Below are positions 44,409-55,434 of a DNA stretch of 64,000 bases, piece after piece. Each line of letters begins with the position of its first letter. The stretch's first letter is position 1. Source of the stretch: Ancylomarina sp. 16SWW S1-10-2 (GTDB lineage: Bacteria > Bacteroidota > Bacteroidia > Bacteroidales > Marinifilaceae); the NCBI RefSeq assembly GCF_009669305.1, contig NZ_SADB01000002.1, positions 62,001 to 126,000 of the forward strand, read 5' to 3'. A program made the position numbers and the translations under genes. The notes below the pieces were generated by a model that worked only from the letters and a program-made list of their open reading frames with translations, was not told where the DNA came from and ran no database searches.

Positions 44409-45458
44409 TTAGAAAAACATAAATTTATTTGTTCTCTTTTGTCTAATTTTTCTGCGAGTTTTTGCTGCATCTGTTCTATTACGTCTCATAATTTCTTTAA
44501 TCATAGATTTAGGAACATCTAAATTGAGACCAAAGGTTATTTCGTGGGTTCCATTACTTTGATTTGCTAATTCATTATTTGAATAATAATCGTAAGAATA
44601 ACCAAAATAATATTTCGCAAAATTTATCCCTATCATACCAACATATTGCTCATGATTCCTATATGATAAAGCAAGCCAGAAACTTCTTATGTATAACTTT
44701 GCTGTTACATCAATATAGTTTTGAGAATCAAGTGTTCTTCGAACAATAACTGATGGTTCTAATGAAACATGATTGTTGATGTTAAAGGTATAACCAGCAT
44801 TAAAATAATAATGTCGTAACATGATATCATTATCTAATCCTGCATCTCCCATTTTAACAGAAGATTCGAAAAGATGAGCTATTGAGAAACCAACAAAATA
44901 AGCATTATTATAAAGGTAGACACCAAAGTTTGCATCGGGAATATAGGATACGATATCACCACCAGTATACAACGGATCTCCCACAGGGATATAATCTCCA
45001 TCGAATTTGTATTGATAGAAAATACCACCTAAACCGAAAGCTAAACGCGTGCCTCTTTTTCCATAATATTGGCGTTTGAATTCAAGATGATAGGCGTAGG
45101 TAAATTCTATTCCAGTACGGGAAATTGCGCCATATTTATCATTAAATATATAGCCACCAATGGCTGTTCCTCTTTGGTTACTTCGGCGTGATAATGGATT
45201 TCCAATAGCATCGCAGGTTGTACATCTGTCTCCAAAATTTTTGTGAAAACTTAAAGCTTGGGTTTCTGGCGCTCCATCAATACCAACCCATTGATTACGA
45301 ATTGTCAAACGGACGGGTGTATAAATGCGAGAACCAGCCATAGCTGGATTGAATAGAAATCCATTCTCGACATATTGACTATACAAAGGAAGCTGTTGAG
45401 CCTTTGCTGAAATTTGTAGTGTAGCTATCAGTAGTAAAGTTATGTAAAAAGTTCTCAT
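44409..45458 (-). CDS. PorP/SprF-family outer-membrane protein
   Basis: 349-aa outer-membrane beta-barrel of the PorP/SprF family, needed for export or anchoring of type-B T9SS cargo such as SprB. It has a signal peptide (cleavage near ISAKAQ, residue ~20) and the family N-terminus QLPLYSQYVENGFLFNPAMAG (only key parts cited), then NQWVGIDGAPETQ. The C-terminus is basic. It lies 32 bp downstream of the giant adhesin gene, the same order as sprB-sprF, so it is likely that protein's dedicated partner. Confidence 0.94.
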   Translation of the reverse strand: MRTFYITLLLIATLQISAKAQQLPLYSQYVENGFLFNPAMAGSRIYTPVRLTIRNQWVGIDGAPETQALSFHKNFGDRCTTCDAIGNPLSRRSNQRGTAIGGYIFNDKYGAISRTGIEFTYAYHLEFKRQYYGKRGTRLAFGLGGIFYQYKFDGDYIPVGDPLYTGGDIVSYIPDANFGVYLYNNAYFVGFSIAHLFESSVKMGDAGLDNDIMLRHYYFNAGYTFNINNHVSLEPSVIVRRTLDSQNYIDVTAKLYIRSFWLALSYRNHEQYVGMIGINFAKYYFGYSYDYYSNNELANQSNGTHEITFGLNLDVPKSMIKEIMRRNRTDAAKTRRKIRQKRTNKFMFF

Positions 45459-45490
45459 ATAGTGTGTAAGAGTCCTATTAATTATTTTGT

Positions 45491-48400
45491 TTATCGCGCT
45501 ATGGTAACACTGCCTGTTAATGGTTTTGAATCATCAGCTTCAATGGCATAATAATATGTGCCAATTGGTAGATTTGAATTATTATCAATACCTGTCCATT
45601 GGTTTCCTTTATATTCATTTCCTGTTCCTGTGAATTTATAGACAACAGCTCCTAATCGGTCATAAACAATAATTGTGAGTCGTTGAATATATTCAATTCT
45701 TAAAATATCCCATGTATCGTTGTAGCCATCTCCATTAGGAGTATATGCTTTGGGTATTTCAATAATTCTATCGTATAGATACTCTAAATTAATAAGGGTA
45801 TCTCTTGTACAAAAGTTCTGATCAGTTAATGTTAATCTATATTTTCCTCTATCAAGATCATTTAATTCAAGACCGGTTTCGAAAGGTTCCCACATATTTG
45901 CACCTGTTTCAATTTCCCAGCTAGCTGTATACTCGGGAATTCCACCAATTCCTTTAGCGAAAATAGCTCCATCAATTGACCCCTCAATGGTTGGTCTGTT
46001 AGCTTCAGCTCTCACTAGTAACTCTTCTGGTTCTTTTATAACAACACTAGTGGTATCTTGACATCCATTTTTATCAATAACTTTTAAATAGTATTCCTTA
46101 GGACGTAAATTACTAATTTCCTGAGTAGATGCACCATGCCACCATTCATATCTATAAGGAACAGTTCCACCAGTTACTGTTGCAGAAGCTTCTCCATTAT
46201 TCTGACCGTAACAAATTACATCGGTAAAGTCATTTATTTCTGCGATAAGTGTGTCTGGTTGTGTTAATATTGCTGAGCCTGTGAGTTCACAATTATTTCT
46301 ATCAGTTACAGTATAGGAATAAGTGCCTTTTTTTAAATTATAAATAGTGTTTGTAACAGCACCATTGTTCCAGTTTATGATATAAGGAAATTTGCCAGTT
46401 GTAATATCTAATTTAATTTCCCCATTTTTATCGCCATAGCATAATGGCTGTTTTGGTGTAGTCTTACCATCGAATAATTCAGGTTCAATTATTTCGAATG
46501 GATATTCTTCAGACAGACACCCTCGTGAGTCAGTAACTGTAACCTTATATTCTCCTGGTTCTAAATTACCTTGATCTTCATTGTTTATTTCAGCAGGATC
46601 AATATTACCTTCCCATACGTATGTGTAATTTGGAGTTCCACCTTTAGGATAAATGTTGATATGTCCATCAGTTAGCCCATAACAGGAAATTTGGTCCATG
46701 CTAACTTCTATTTCAACAGGGTCTGGTTCTTTAATCTCTTGTTTAAATATGATAACCTCTTTTTCTCCACTAAAAGCATCTGCTACATTATCTGTTACAG
46801 TTAGAGTGTAATTACCTGCTTTAAGATTTTCTATTTTCAAAGGAGCATCTAAATTTTGATAGTAATTATCAGCTTCCCACGATAAAGTGTAATCGCCACT
46901 ACCATCTTCAATAAGAACCTCTATTGATCCTTCATTACTTCCGTGACAAGTTGGAGATGTTTTTGAAACGAGGGAAACAACCATTTTTTCTTTTTCGTAA
47001 ATTCTTGTTTCAGTAATATCTCTACAGCCATTAGCATCTAAAACTTCAACAATGTAAACTCCTTGTTCTAATTTATCAACTTTACTAATTCCTGTTGGAT
47101 CATCGAATAATTTATTAGAATATTTATTTGGTCCAGATATGAAAATTGTCCAAGGAGACGTTCCTTCTGTTGCAGTAGCCGTAAGTGCTCCATCACGTAA
47201 ACCCATATCTGATATATCAGTTGGATCTGCTATAATTTTAACAGCATTGGGTTGTGTGATTGTAACTGATCCAGATACAGGGCAACCGCCATCGTCTGTA
47301 ACTTGATAATTATACGTGCCTTCAGCTAAATCGTATATTTTATCTGCAAGAGAGAATAGACCTCGGTCTCCTTCCCAAAGAACTGAATAAGGTTTTGTTC
47401 CTCCTGAAATATCAAGTTCAATACTTCCATTAGGTTCGTTGAAACATGATACATTGGTAGGTGTTGCTATGGCAACTAATGGTGTTGGTTCTATGATTAT
47501 GCCTTGGTCGGTTGCTGTTTGGCCAGCTGACTGTACCGTTAAGGTGTATGTTCCAGCTGCAAGGCCTGAAATTGATTGGGTGTTGGCCGTAAAACCCGAA
47601 GGACCTGCCCAAGAGTATGAATAAATATCATTGCCCCCAATTGCTATTGCATCTAATGTACCATCACTATAGCCTGTACAAGAGATGTTTTCTTCATTTA
47701 TAATTTGAGCTATTAAAAGATCGCCTTCAGGCAACATGATATCCTTAGCGATAGCTCCACATGAGCCTGCATCAGTAATTGTAACAGTGTAAAGTCCACC
47801 CGCAAGGTTTTCAAAAGTTGCTTCGGCATCATCGAAGAAAGTAGGGCTAGCTTCGACATAGCCGTTGGGTCCAGATACGGTGTATGCGTATGATGGCGTA
47901 CCACCTAGTATCTCTAGTTTAAAGATTCCATCTTTGGCACCTCTAGCACTAACTTCTTCCTCAACAACCAGGCCTAATTGAAGTGGTTGACTTTTTGCAA
48001 GCTCTACTGTGTCTTTATAAGTACATTCTTTGTTGTCTTTTAAAAGGAGTATATATTCTCCAAAATCTAAATCTGTATTGTTTTGAGAATAGGACCTAAA
48101 GTCGTTAGGTCCTGACCATGAAAAAGTGTAACCATTATTCCCTCCATAAGGAACAATGTTTATAATCCCATCTTCGAGGTCCTCACACGAAGGTGATAGG
48201 GAGTCAGAAACAACAAATCCTAATACTTCAGGTTCGTCAATAGTTACGTCCTGAAGTTTAACACAAGCATTCTTATCGGTTATTTGTAATGAATAGGTAT
48301 TTGCACTTAAACCCGTAAATTGACCATTGGTATTTATTTTTTCATCAATTGTGTATTCATACGGAGGTGTTCCTTTGTTAGCTTCTATAAACAATTCACC

Positions 48401-51400
48401 TGTTGATTCTCCAAAGCAGTTGGCAGGACTTATTGAAAGTTCATTTATACTGATGGCTTCAGGTTCTGTAATCTCAATGTTTTCTGTATATAGACAATTA
48501 TTTCCATCTGTAATATCAATAGTATACATGCCTCCATCTAGTCCCGTTATTTCACCTAAAGTAGAAGTAAATCCATTGGTTGCTGTCCAACTGTAATTAA
48601 ATGGAGCAATTCCGCCTTCTACTTGTGGGTTGATAGATCCATTTTTATCTCCATAACATGAAATGTTTGATACTAAAGGATCAAATGTAATTTCTTCAGG
48701 AGAAAGAAGTATAACGCTCTCTTCATCTGATTTACAGTTGTGACCATCTTGTACATGAACTAGGTATTCATCTGCTGATAAACCTGTAATGTCGGAAGAA
48801 GACTGAAGACTACCATCTAAGTAGTAAGTTAGGTCTCCAGTACCGCCTGTAGCGTCAATGTGAATCTCTCCATCACTAACATTAAAACACTTTAAGTCCT
48901 TTTGCGTAATATCATTAATGAACATTTCGTAGGCATCAAAGATATCAGTAGAACTTGTTTGTTCACAACCTTCAGCATCTGACACTTTAACAAAATATTT
49001 ACCTGGAGCAAGTCCTGAAGCCGAACTTTCATCGGATCCAACAAGAGTAGAGAAGGTGACATCATCACCTTTTTCGTCTGTCCAGAAAAATGTATAGCCT
49101 GAATTACCATCACTAACAACAGCTTTAATATAGCCGTCAGCATCATCAACATTTTCGCTGTAGCATTGAACATTGGTTGATGTAAATTCAATTTTCATAT
49201 TAGAAGTTGCATTCATTACAACCTCGATAGTTGAATAAAGTTTACAGATTGAACCATCGGGTGGATTATAGTTTATTTCAACCTTATAATAACCACTCTT
49301 GCTTACTGTGATAATTGCCGATGTTTCATCAGTTAAGTCTGTGTAAGATGATGGTGGCGGTGGTACAGGAGCTGGCTCACTAAAAGCCCACTGGAAAGTG
49401 GTGTTACCGTTAATTGGAAAGGTTGTAACGTTCTCAATTGTTGCGGTACTACGACACCATTCTTGATGAGGGTCTAATGTTTCTTTAAAAGAAGGTGGAA
49501 TTTCTGAATCATCATCTGTTTCTGAATCATCAATCCAATTAATACAGCTATCATCAACATCTAAAAAGACACCAATAACTCTATGCATTTTACCATCGGT
49601 CATTTCAATATGATCTAATGTGGCATTGTATATAATTTGCTGCTTGGTAGAGTTTATCATAGCATTAACGCCCGGAGTGTCTGATTTTAGGTAGATAGGA
49701 GAACAGTTAACACCTTCCATTATTAAATCATTGGTTAGATTAATTGTTCTTCCTCCTTGGATCGTATTATTTCCATAACCTAGTGTGAATTCTAAATTAT
49801 AGATGGTATGATCACCTAATATATGCCCTTCTTGACGGAAAATAACAGTCTTAAATGTCCCTTTTCCAGATTCTGTTCCATCACCATTAAGATCAATTTG
49901 ACCATACCCATCGAAAACAGCATCACCAAAAGCAACATCATTGTCACTTTTACAATAAATACCACCCTTATTAGAAAAATATAATTCTGAATTTACTGCA
50001 GCGAATGTCATTGGAGATCCGGTCATATCCATATGCCACGATTTGTAGTCTTCGTCAGTTGCATTAATCGTTACATTTGAGCTAGATATATCTAAGTTTC
50101 TATTGGCAGAAGAAGAGCCGTTGATAGAAGTAAAGCTAGATATGTTTATGTCGAAGCCCTTTGAATTAAGCGAGCCTTCAACCAGAAATAAATCTCCAGT
50201 AGTTAATAGGCTGTTACTAAGAATCCACGATTGATTTTTACCATTAAAATAGATATTACCATTTAAGGTCTTACCTGCAAAATTTATGCTTTTTTCAGGT
50301 GTTAAACCATCACCATTAAACTTTAAGTTTCCTGACATTTCTAATGTCATTTTTTCACTAAAATTTAAGAACCCATGTACATTTAATTGGCTTGGCACTT
50401 TAAAAATTGAAGCGGGATCTACATCATCTTCCCATGTCATATTATGACAGCTTGCATCTATATCAACAAGAACAGTTTTACTACCTAGGAATGAGTTAGA
50501 ATCGAAGAATACATTGTCTTGTTCTGTTGGAATACAACCTTCTGATGTGCCACCAGATGTTTTACTCCAGTTTAGGTAATTTGACCAATCGTCATTTAAA
50601 CCATTACCAACCCAATAGAGATCAACAGCAGTAATTGAACTTACATTCCAGTTTGTAACATTATCATGTTTTATTGAGTTTGTAGCTATATAACTCACTC
50701 CAGAGTCTATACCATTTATATCGGTTAATTCTATAAAATCGGCAGTGACAGTTCCTGTGACATCAAGTTTCGCTTCATTTCCATTTTTGCTCCCTTTTAT
50801 GTCTAACGGGAAGTTACAAGTACCCAGTGCAACAAGAGTGTCTATGGGGAATGTTACCCCAGATTCAAATTCAAATGTATTGGGTTTTGTTCCCTCATTA
50901 AGTGTTAATTTTTCAATGTTAAGATTACCTTCTAATCCTCCTCCTTCTTCAAAAGTTAAATCAGTAATTTGAGTTAAAAGATTGTCTGAACTTAAACTAT
51001 TTGTATTGTTAAATTTAATGATGTTGAAATTGGCAGAACTTGTATTTTGGCCACCTATGAAAAATGTTTTTTCACTTTCAATGATCAATTCACTTTCATT
51101 AGTAAATAAGCTTAGTGTTTTAGAATTTGAAAGACCAGCAACATCAATCTTTACTGAATAACTACCATCGTAACCCAAAACTGTAAGAGTTGAATTTTGT
51201 ATGTCAATAGTTCTAATTTTTCCTGCGAGAGTTAAGTCCTTAGACTCAAAATATTCACATATAATGTCATGACCTCCTGATATAAAAGAGCCATTGTCTA
51301 TAATTAAACTACCATCAACACTTAAATTGTCAGTAAGAGTCCATTCACCACCTATTCCGTCGAAGGATACATTGTTGGGGAAATCAAAGCCATAAAGAGC

Positions 51401-54400
51401 TAAAGTCTGTCCTGTTTCTGTCGAACGAAAATAGAAATCAACAGGAACATCCAGAAAGTCGATAGTTAGGTTTGCATTAAGAATTAATGAACCGTAGATA
51501 TATACCGAAGAAATCTCAATATCACCCATTTCGAAGATAGGTTTCGCATCTTCAGATCCTGTCCAATCCATTGTTCTACATCTTATATCACCACTGCCAA
51601 TGGATACTATTTGCTTGGAACCTGTAAATGAATTAATGTCGAAATAAACATTGTCAAGAGCTGTTGGCACACATGCTCCAGCTGTACCTCCCGTAGATGT
51701 TGCCCAATGATTAGGGTCATCCCAATTACCTGTGCCATTTACCCAGTATAGGTTTCGAGGTGTAGGTGTCGTTGCAAAATTCCATCCAGTATTATTCCCA
51801 AGGTCAATAGAATTATTGGCAGTAAATGTTCCAGCAGGTGTTGCAAAAACATCAAGCAAGTTAACTTGAGAAACACTAATAGCCTTGCCATCTTTACTGT
51901 TGAAGGTTGTTTTAGAACCAGATTCTAAACTTGAAATATCAATGGTTCCTTCACAGGCTCCGTTTGCGGTAATATCGCCAATATTATAAATTTTATTTTC
52001 AAGGAATTTATAGGTTTTTCCTTGGTTAAGAATTAGCTTTTCAACATCGAAACCTTCATAATTGAAGTTGGCATTAGATTTGACATCAATTTGATTGAAT
52101 GATACTGATTTTCCGTAGATTGAAAATAAGGCTGTCCCTACTTCCTCTTCAAAAGTAATATTGTAAAAAGTTACAGGATCAGCTCCACTTGTAACCTTAA
52201 TTTCTCCGTCTTTAGCAATAATGATATTAGATGTTCCAGCGTTAAGACTTAAGTTCTCAGGAGTTAGAAAAATCCCATTAAGATTTATTATTGAAGAACC
52301 AAGTACTAGGCTTCTATCATCGCTGTAATTCGAGTTAAGTTCATCACAGGTAATGGTGTAGTTATTCGAAATAAGGGTTCCTCGAACCAGTTCAATATTA
52401 CCTGTTGCTTCAAAATCACTATCTAAATTCCAAGTACCAGCATCCCATGTTTCATCTTCTTTAATTTGCCCCTCAAAAATTGCATTCTGCCCTAGTTTAA
52501 CTTGGTCAAGTTTAATATTAACCACATCCTTCGATTTGAAATAGATGTCTCCAGTGTGTGTGAAAGAACCTGCTGGGAGAGTTGAGAAATCAAGACTACC
52601 ATAAATGTAAAGGTCGTTACTACCTTTAAAAGTTAAGGTGCTAGCATTGCTCCATGTCATGTTATAACATACCGGTTCCCGAGTTCCATTAATGGCAATT
52701 GTTTTTATTTTATTTCCAGTAAGATTTCCAGCATCAAAGATGACATCATCAATACGAGTAGGGACACAACCTAAATCCCAGTTGTTTGAATTAAACCAAT
52801 CAGAGTCAGAAGCTCCAGTCCATTTGAAATTTTCAGCTGTTGTTTTTTCTATAATATGCCAACCGTCGTAGTTTTTTATACCAAAGGAGCTTTGAGCATC
52901 TAAACCTCCGGTAGAAGTAACACCTCCGATTACTTCTAAATCTGTAATTTGAACATATTTTATTCTGTTTGAGTTGACATCAGTTTTTATAGTAGAGATG
53001 TCGCCATTACCTTCGAGATAGATAAAATCAGAACAGGTACCTTCTGCAATAAAACCATTTTCTTTTGTTATATTTTGTTTACTACCTGGTTCAAAAAGGT
53101 AGGTGTTTCCAGCAGAGAGAATAAATGTTTCAAAGTTGTGATCACCAGAAATATTGGCACCTGCGAAGAATTTCAGTTCTTCGAAATTTATTTGAGCTCC
53201 CTCATTAGTTAAGTTTGCTTTGGTTTCGCTAGTATCAGTAAAATGAACTGTTTTGTAAGTAACCGAACCACCAAGCTTATTATAAAAACCTGCTTTGGGT
53301 TTTATTAATTCAATGGTGTAATCAGTTTCTGAAATATTGAAAGCATTTCCTTCTACATCCCATGTTTTAAGGATATTACCATTTAATTTTACTGTTGAAG
53401 TACCAAGGTTTAAAGTTCGAGTATTATCACCTGTGGAAACAAATTGATTCAATTCTATATTGTTACTGTTCGAATTTAAGGTTCCTGATTCAAAGTATAA
53501 GGTGTTGTCTGATATCTTAAGTTCAGTACCTAAATTCCAAATTCCATTTCCCGAAAAATACACATCCCCTTTAAAAGAGTCATCAATCGAAATACTATGA
53601 GTTCCATCACCTTCAAAATGTGTAGTTCCCGTTAAATCCCAATTTGTACTTCCTGCATTTAATAATCCGTAAATACTAAGATTAGATGAGCCTGATAAAT
53701 TAACCACACCTGTAAGAACGAGATCTTTACATTCGGCATCTACATCTATTACAACACTTACTCCATTAATACTTGCAACGTCAATACGCGATGGGACACA
53801 ATTAGGAGACCAGTTTGTTGGTGTACTCCATTTATTGTCAGTAACCCCAGTCCAACTATAACTTTGAGGGGCTGGAGCTGTGAAATTCCAACCTGAATTA
53901 ACACCAAGATCAAATGAATTGGGAGCATCGAAAGTTGCGGCACCAGTTGCTGTAATATTATTAACTTTTAGATACTCCAATGAAGTTGTACTTGCATTAA
54001 GTGTTCCACTACCTCCAAAACCTGAAATGTAGATGTGCTGACTACAAGTTCCAATTGCAGTTAATTGACCATTAATAGTTTGGATTGATCCACCATAAAT
54101 TTGATAACTATTCCCTTGGGTAAAAATCAAGTTGTGAAATGTGTTTGGACCTTGTAAACTACCACCTGCTTTAAACTCTACATCATTAAAACTGAGGTTT
54201 AAAGATGAGTTTGTTATAATTGTTCCGCTATTTTGGAACTCAACATTATATAAGCTTATTGATGTGTTTCCTGACGTTTGAATACTTGCTTCTTTTTTAG
54301 TGGTAATAATAGAAGATTCTCCAGCATTTAAAGTAAGGTTGTTGGTATTGATATTTAAAACGGAAGTTTCTGATCCCGTTAATGCTATTGTTGAATTGTT

Positions 54401-55006
54401 GAGATTCCAAGTTCTAGAATTAGAATTATCTGAAATGATTTGGTCACAAGTCACGTCTGCTTCAAAACTAAGGTTTCCTTGTTCAAAGTAGATGTTTTTG
54501 TGGTTTGCAACAACTAATTCTGTTTTAATAATCCAACCACCATTTTTCGAAAAGTGTATATCTTCGTTGTAGATATGTCCAGCAAAGTCTATTTCGTTAC
54601 CTAATTTAGTAGAACTAAAATATAATGGTTTTAATAAATCAAAATACATATTAGTTACTAGTTTTAGCCTACCAGAAATGGTTAAGAAGTGAGCCGGTTC
54701 GGTATCAGCCTCTAGTTTAGGGAAGTTAGTTACGCCAGTCCAATCCATATTAGCACAGTTGGCTACATCATTTATGACTAACACTGCGCCAGTTGTTGGG
54801 AATGAGTTTTCGTCGAAAAAAACATTATCGTTGGAATTTGGTACTACTGCACCAGGATTGACTTGCCCACCAGGCTGATCGCTCCAATGTGAAATTTCAT
54901 TCCAATTTCCGGAACCTCCAATCCAATAAAAATCCTTAGCACTTAGTGTATTAGAAAAAGATAGTAGGACTATAATATAAAGTAAGCTGATTGCTTTCGT
55001 ATTCAT
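45491..55006 (-). CDS. Giant SprB-repeat surface adhesin with T9SS type-B sorting domain
   Basis: 3171-aa secreted protein, probably a filamentous cell-surface adhesin for gliding or attachment. After a signal peptide (cleavage near TLSAK, residue ~24) come five large modules starting at about residues 26, 382, 724, 1084 and 1464. Each opens with a WxGxxxxxWxxxxxW motif and a CxPxxxDxxxF block, followed by some 300 residues of strand repeats resembling a beta-solenoid. An Ig-like linker lies near 1835-1945. About 14 SprB repeats (typical start ISCYGDKNGSI, then GGxxPYxYxW) fill ~1949-3070; three of them (starts EEVSARGAKDG, TDISDMGLRDG, ANRPTIEGSIDG) lack the cysteine. The C-terminus (~3079-3171; PKAYTPNGDGYND) is the gliding-motility CHU_C domain used as the type-B T9SS signal. 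It is first in a four-gene operon. Confidence 0.95.
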   Translation of the reverse strand: MNTKAISLLYIIVLLSFSNTLSAKDFYWIGGSGNWNEISHWSDQPGGQVNPGAVVPNSNDNVFFDENSFPTTGAVLVINDVANCANMDWTGVTNFPKLEADTEPAHFLTISGRLKLVTNMYFDLLKPLYFSSTKLGNEIDFAGHIYNEDIHFSKNGGWIIKTELVVANHKNIYFEQGNLSFEADVTCDQIISDNSNSRTWNLNNSTIALTGSETSVLNINTNNLTLNAGESSIITTKKEASIQTSGNTSISLYNVEFQNSGTIITNSSLNLSFNDVEFKAGGSLQGPNTFHNLIFTQGNSYQIYGGSIQTINGQLTAIGTCSQHIYISGFGGSGTLNASTTSLEYLKVNNITATGAATFDAPNSFDLGVNSGWNFTAPAPQSYSWTGVTDNKWSTPTNWSPNCVPSRIDVASINGVSVVIDVDAECKDLVLTGVVNLSGSSNLSIYGLLNAGSTNWDLTGTTHFEGDGTHSISIDDSFKGDVYFSGNGIWNLGTELKISDNTLYFESGTLNSNSNNIELNQFVSTGDNTRTLNLGTSTVKLNGNILKTWDVEGNAFNISETDYTIELIKPKAGFYNKLGGSVTYKTVHFTDTSETKANLTNEGAQINFEELKFFAGANISGDHNFETFILSAGNTYLFEPGSKQNITKENGFIAEGTCSDFIYLEGNGDISTIKTDVNSNRIKYVQITDLEVIGGVTSTGGLDAQSSFGIKNYDGWHIIEKTTAENFKWTGASDSDWFNSNNWDLGCVPTRIDDVIFDAGNLTGNKIKTIAINGTREPVCYNMTWSNASTLTFKGSNDLYIYGSLDFSTLPAGSFTHTGDIYFKSKDVVNIKLDQVKLGQNAIFEGQIKEDETWDAGTWNLDSDFEATGNIELVRGTLISNNYTITCDELNSNYSDDRSLVLGSSIINLNGIFLTPENLSLNAGTSNIIIAKDGEIKVTSGADPVTFYNITFEEEVGTALFSIYGKSVSFNQIDVKSNANFNYEGFDVEKLILNQGKTYKFLENKIYNIGDITANGACEGTIDISSLESGSKTTFNSKDGKAISVSQVNLLDVFATPAGTFTANNSIDLGNNTGWNFATTPTPRNLYWVNGTGNWDDPNHWATSTGGTAGACVPTALDNVYFDINSFTGSKQIVSIGSGDIRCRTMDWTGSEDAKPIFEMGDIEISSVYIYGSLILNANLTIDFLDVPVDFYFRSTETGQTLALYGFDFPNNVSFDGIGGEWTLTDNLSVDGSLIIDNGSFISGGHDIICEYFESKDLTLAGKIRTIDIQNSTLTVLGYDGSYSVKIDVAGLSNSKTLSLFTNESELIIESEKTFFIGGQNTSSANFNIIKFNNTNSLSSDNLLTQITDLTFEEGGGLEGNLNIEKLTLNEGTKPNTFEFESGVTFPIDTLVALGTCNFPLDIKGSKNGNEAKLDVTGTVTADFIELTDINGIDSGVSYIATNSIKHDNVTNWNVSSITAVDLYWVGNGLNDDWSNYLNWSKTSGGTSEGCIPTEQDNVFFDSNSFLGSKTVLVDIDASCHNMTWEDDVDPASIFKVPSQLNVHGFLNFSEKMTLEMSGNLKFNGDGLTPEKSINFAGKTLNGNIYFNGKNQSWILSNSLLTTGDLFLVEGSLNSKGFDINISSFTSINGSSSANRNLDISSSNVTINATDEDYKSWHMDMTGSPMTFAAVNSELYFSNKGGIYCKSDNDVAFGDAVFDGYGQIDLNGDGTESGKGTFKTVIFRQEGHILGDHTIYNLEFTLGYGNNTIQGGRTINLTNDLIMEGVNCSPIYLKSDTPGVNAMINSTKQQIIYNATLDHIEMTDGKMHRVIGVFLDVDDSCINWIDDSETDDDSEIPPSFKETLDPHQEWCRSTATIENVTTFPINGNTTFQWAFSEPAPVPPPPSSYTDLTDETSAIITVSKSGYYKVEINYNPPDGSICKLYSTIEVVMNATSNMKIEFTSTNVQCYSENVDDADGYIKAVVSDGNSGYTFFWTDEKGDDVTFSTLVGSDESSASGLAPGKYFVKVSDAEGCEQTSSTDIFDAYEMFINDITQKDLKCFNVSDGEIHIDATGGTGDLTYYLDGSLQSSSDITGLSADEYLVHVQDGHNCKSDEESVILLSPEEITFDPLVSNISCYGDKNGSINPQVEGGIAPFNYSWTATNGFTSTLGEITGLDGGMYTIDITDGNNCLYTENIEITEPEAISINELSISPANCFGESTGELFIEANKGTPPYEYTIDEKINTNGQFTGLSANTYSLQITDKNACVKLQDVTIDEPEVLGFVVSDSLSPSCEDLEDGIINIVPYGGNNGYTFSWSGPNDFRSYSQNNTDLDFGEYILLLKDNKECTYKDTVELAKSQPLQLGLVVEEEVSARGAKDGIFKLEILGGTPSYAYTVSGPNGYVEASPTFFDDAEATFENLAGGLYTVTITDAGSCGAIAKDIMLPEGDLLIAQIINEENISCTGYSDGTLDAIAIGGNDIYSYSWAGPSGFTANTQSISGLAAGTYTLTVQSAGQTATDQGIIIEPTPLVAIATPTNVSCFNEPNGSIELDISGGTKPYSVLWEGDRGLFSLADKIYDLAEGTYNYQVTDDGGCPVSGSVTITQPNAVKIIADPTDISDMGLRDGALTATATEGTSPWTIFISGPNKYSNKLFDDPTGISKVDKLEQGVYIVEVLDANGCRDITETRIYEKEKMVVSLVSKTSPTCHGSNEGSIEVLIEDGSGDYTLSWEADNYYQNLDAPLKIENLKAGNYTLTVTDNVADAFSGEKEVIIFKQEIKEPDPVEIEVSMDQISCYGLTDGHINIYPKGGTPNYTYVWEGNIDPAEINNEDQGNLEPGEYKVTVTDSRGCLSEEYPFEIIEPELFDGKTTPKQPLCYGDKNGEIKLDITTGKFPYIINWNNGAVTNTIYNLKKGTYSYTVTDRNNCELTGSAILTQPDTLIAEINDFTDVICYGQNNGEASATVTGGTVPYRYEWWHGASTQEISNLRPKEYYLKVIDKNGCQDTTSVVIKEPEELLVRAEANRPTIEGSIDGAIFAKGIGGIPEYTASWEIETGANMWEPFETGLELNDLDRGKYRLTLTDQNFCTRDTLINLEYLYDRIIEIPKAYTPNGDGYNDTWDILRIEYIQRLTIIVYDRLGAVVYKFTGTGNEYKGNQWTGIDNNSNLPIGTYYYAIEADDSKPLTGSVTIAR

Positions 55007-55434
55007 AGCGAAAATTAATAAAATGGATATTAATTAATCATATAAAATCAAGAGTAAATTCCTAATCTTTAAAAAATAGAAAAAGGAATAATAGTATGTG
55101 ACGTAAAAATAAGTTAATTAATTGTAAAAAGCATGAAAATCATGACTAATGGAAAAATAAGGGTGTTATTTATAATGTTTTTGTTATTAACATATACATT
55201 TTTTTTAAGTTCTGATTGTGAGCATAAACGATAAGTTTTATTTAAATTATTTAATATAATTTAAATAAATTTCATTTCTTTTACTTTTATAGTTCATTTT
55301 GAGAGTATTACGTTTACTAGCGTTTCGTGAGATTTTCCTTACTATAGAGAAATAAAAAACCACATGATACTCGATGTTGTGAGTATCATGTGGTTGAACT
55401 TTTAATTTGTTGTTTTTTTAATTGAAACGATTTG
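55007..55434. other. Upstream region of the adhesin operon
   Basis: 428 bp, extremely AT-rich, with no gene. The adhesin promoter must be here on the minus strand, but no CAAAnnTA is seen. The left-hand neighbour's terminator lies at 55351-55395. Confidence 0.45.
55351..55395 (-). terminator. Rho-independent terminator after the three-module protein gene
   Basis: Perfect 15-bp arms AACCACATGATACTC (55358-55372) and GAGTATCATGTGGTT (55381-55395), 8-nt loop, then T-rich on the minus strand. Confidence 0.9.

Noticed and set aside
47439-47624. Short plus-strand open frames inside the adhesin gene (also 48327-48596, 50745-50972, 54300-54491)
   Set aside because: They are antisense shadows of repeat codons, without promoter-like sequence or family similarity.
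45491-55006. CRISPR-like or satellite repeats within the adhesin gene
   Set aside because: The repetition is at the protein level with diverged DNA; there are no short identical repeats with unique spacers.
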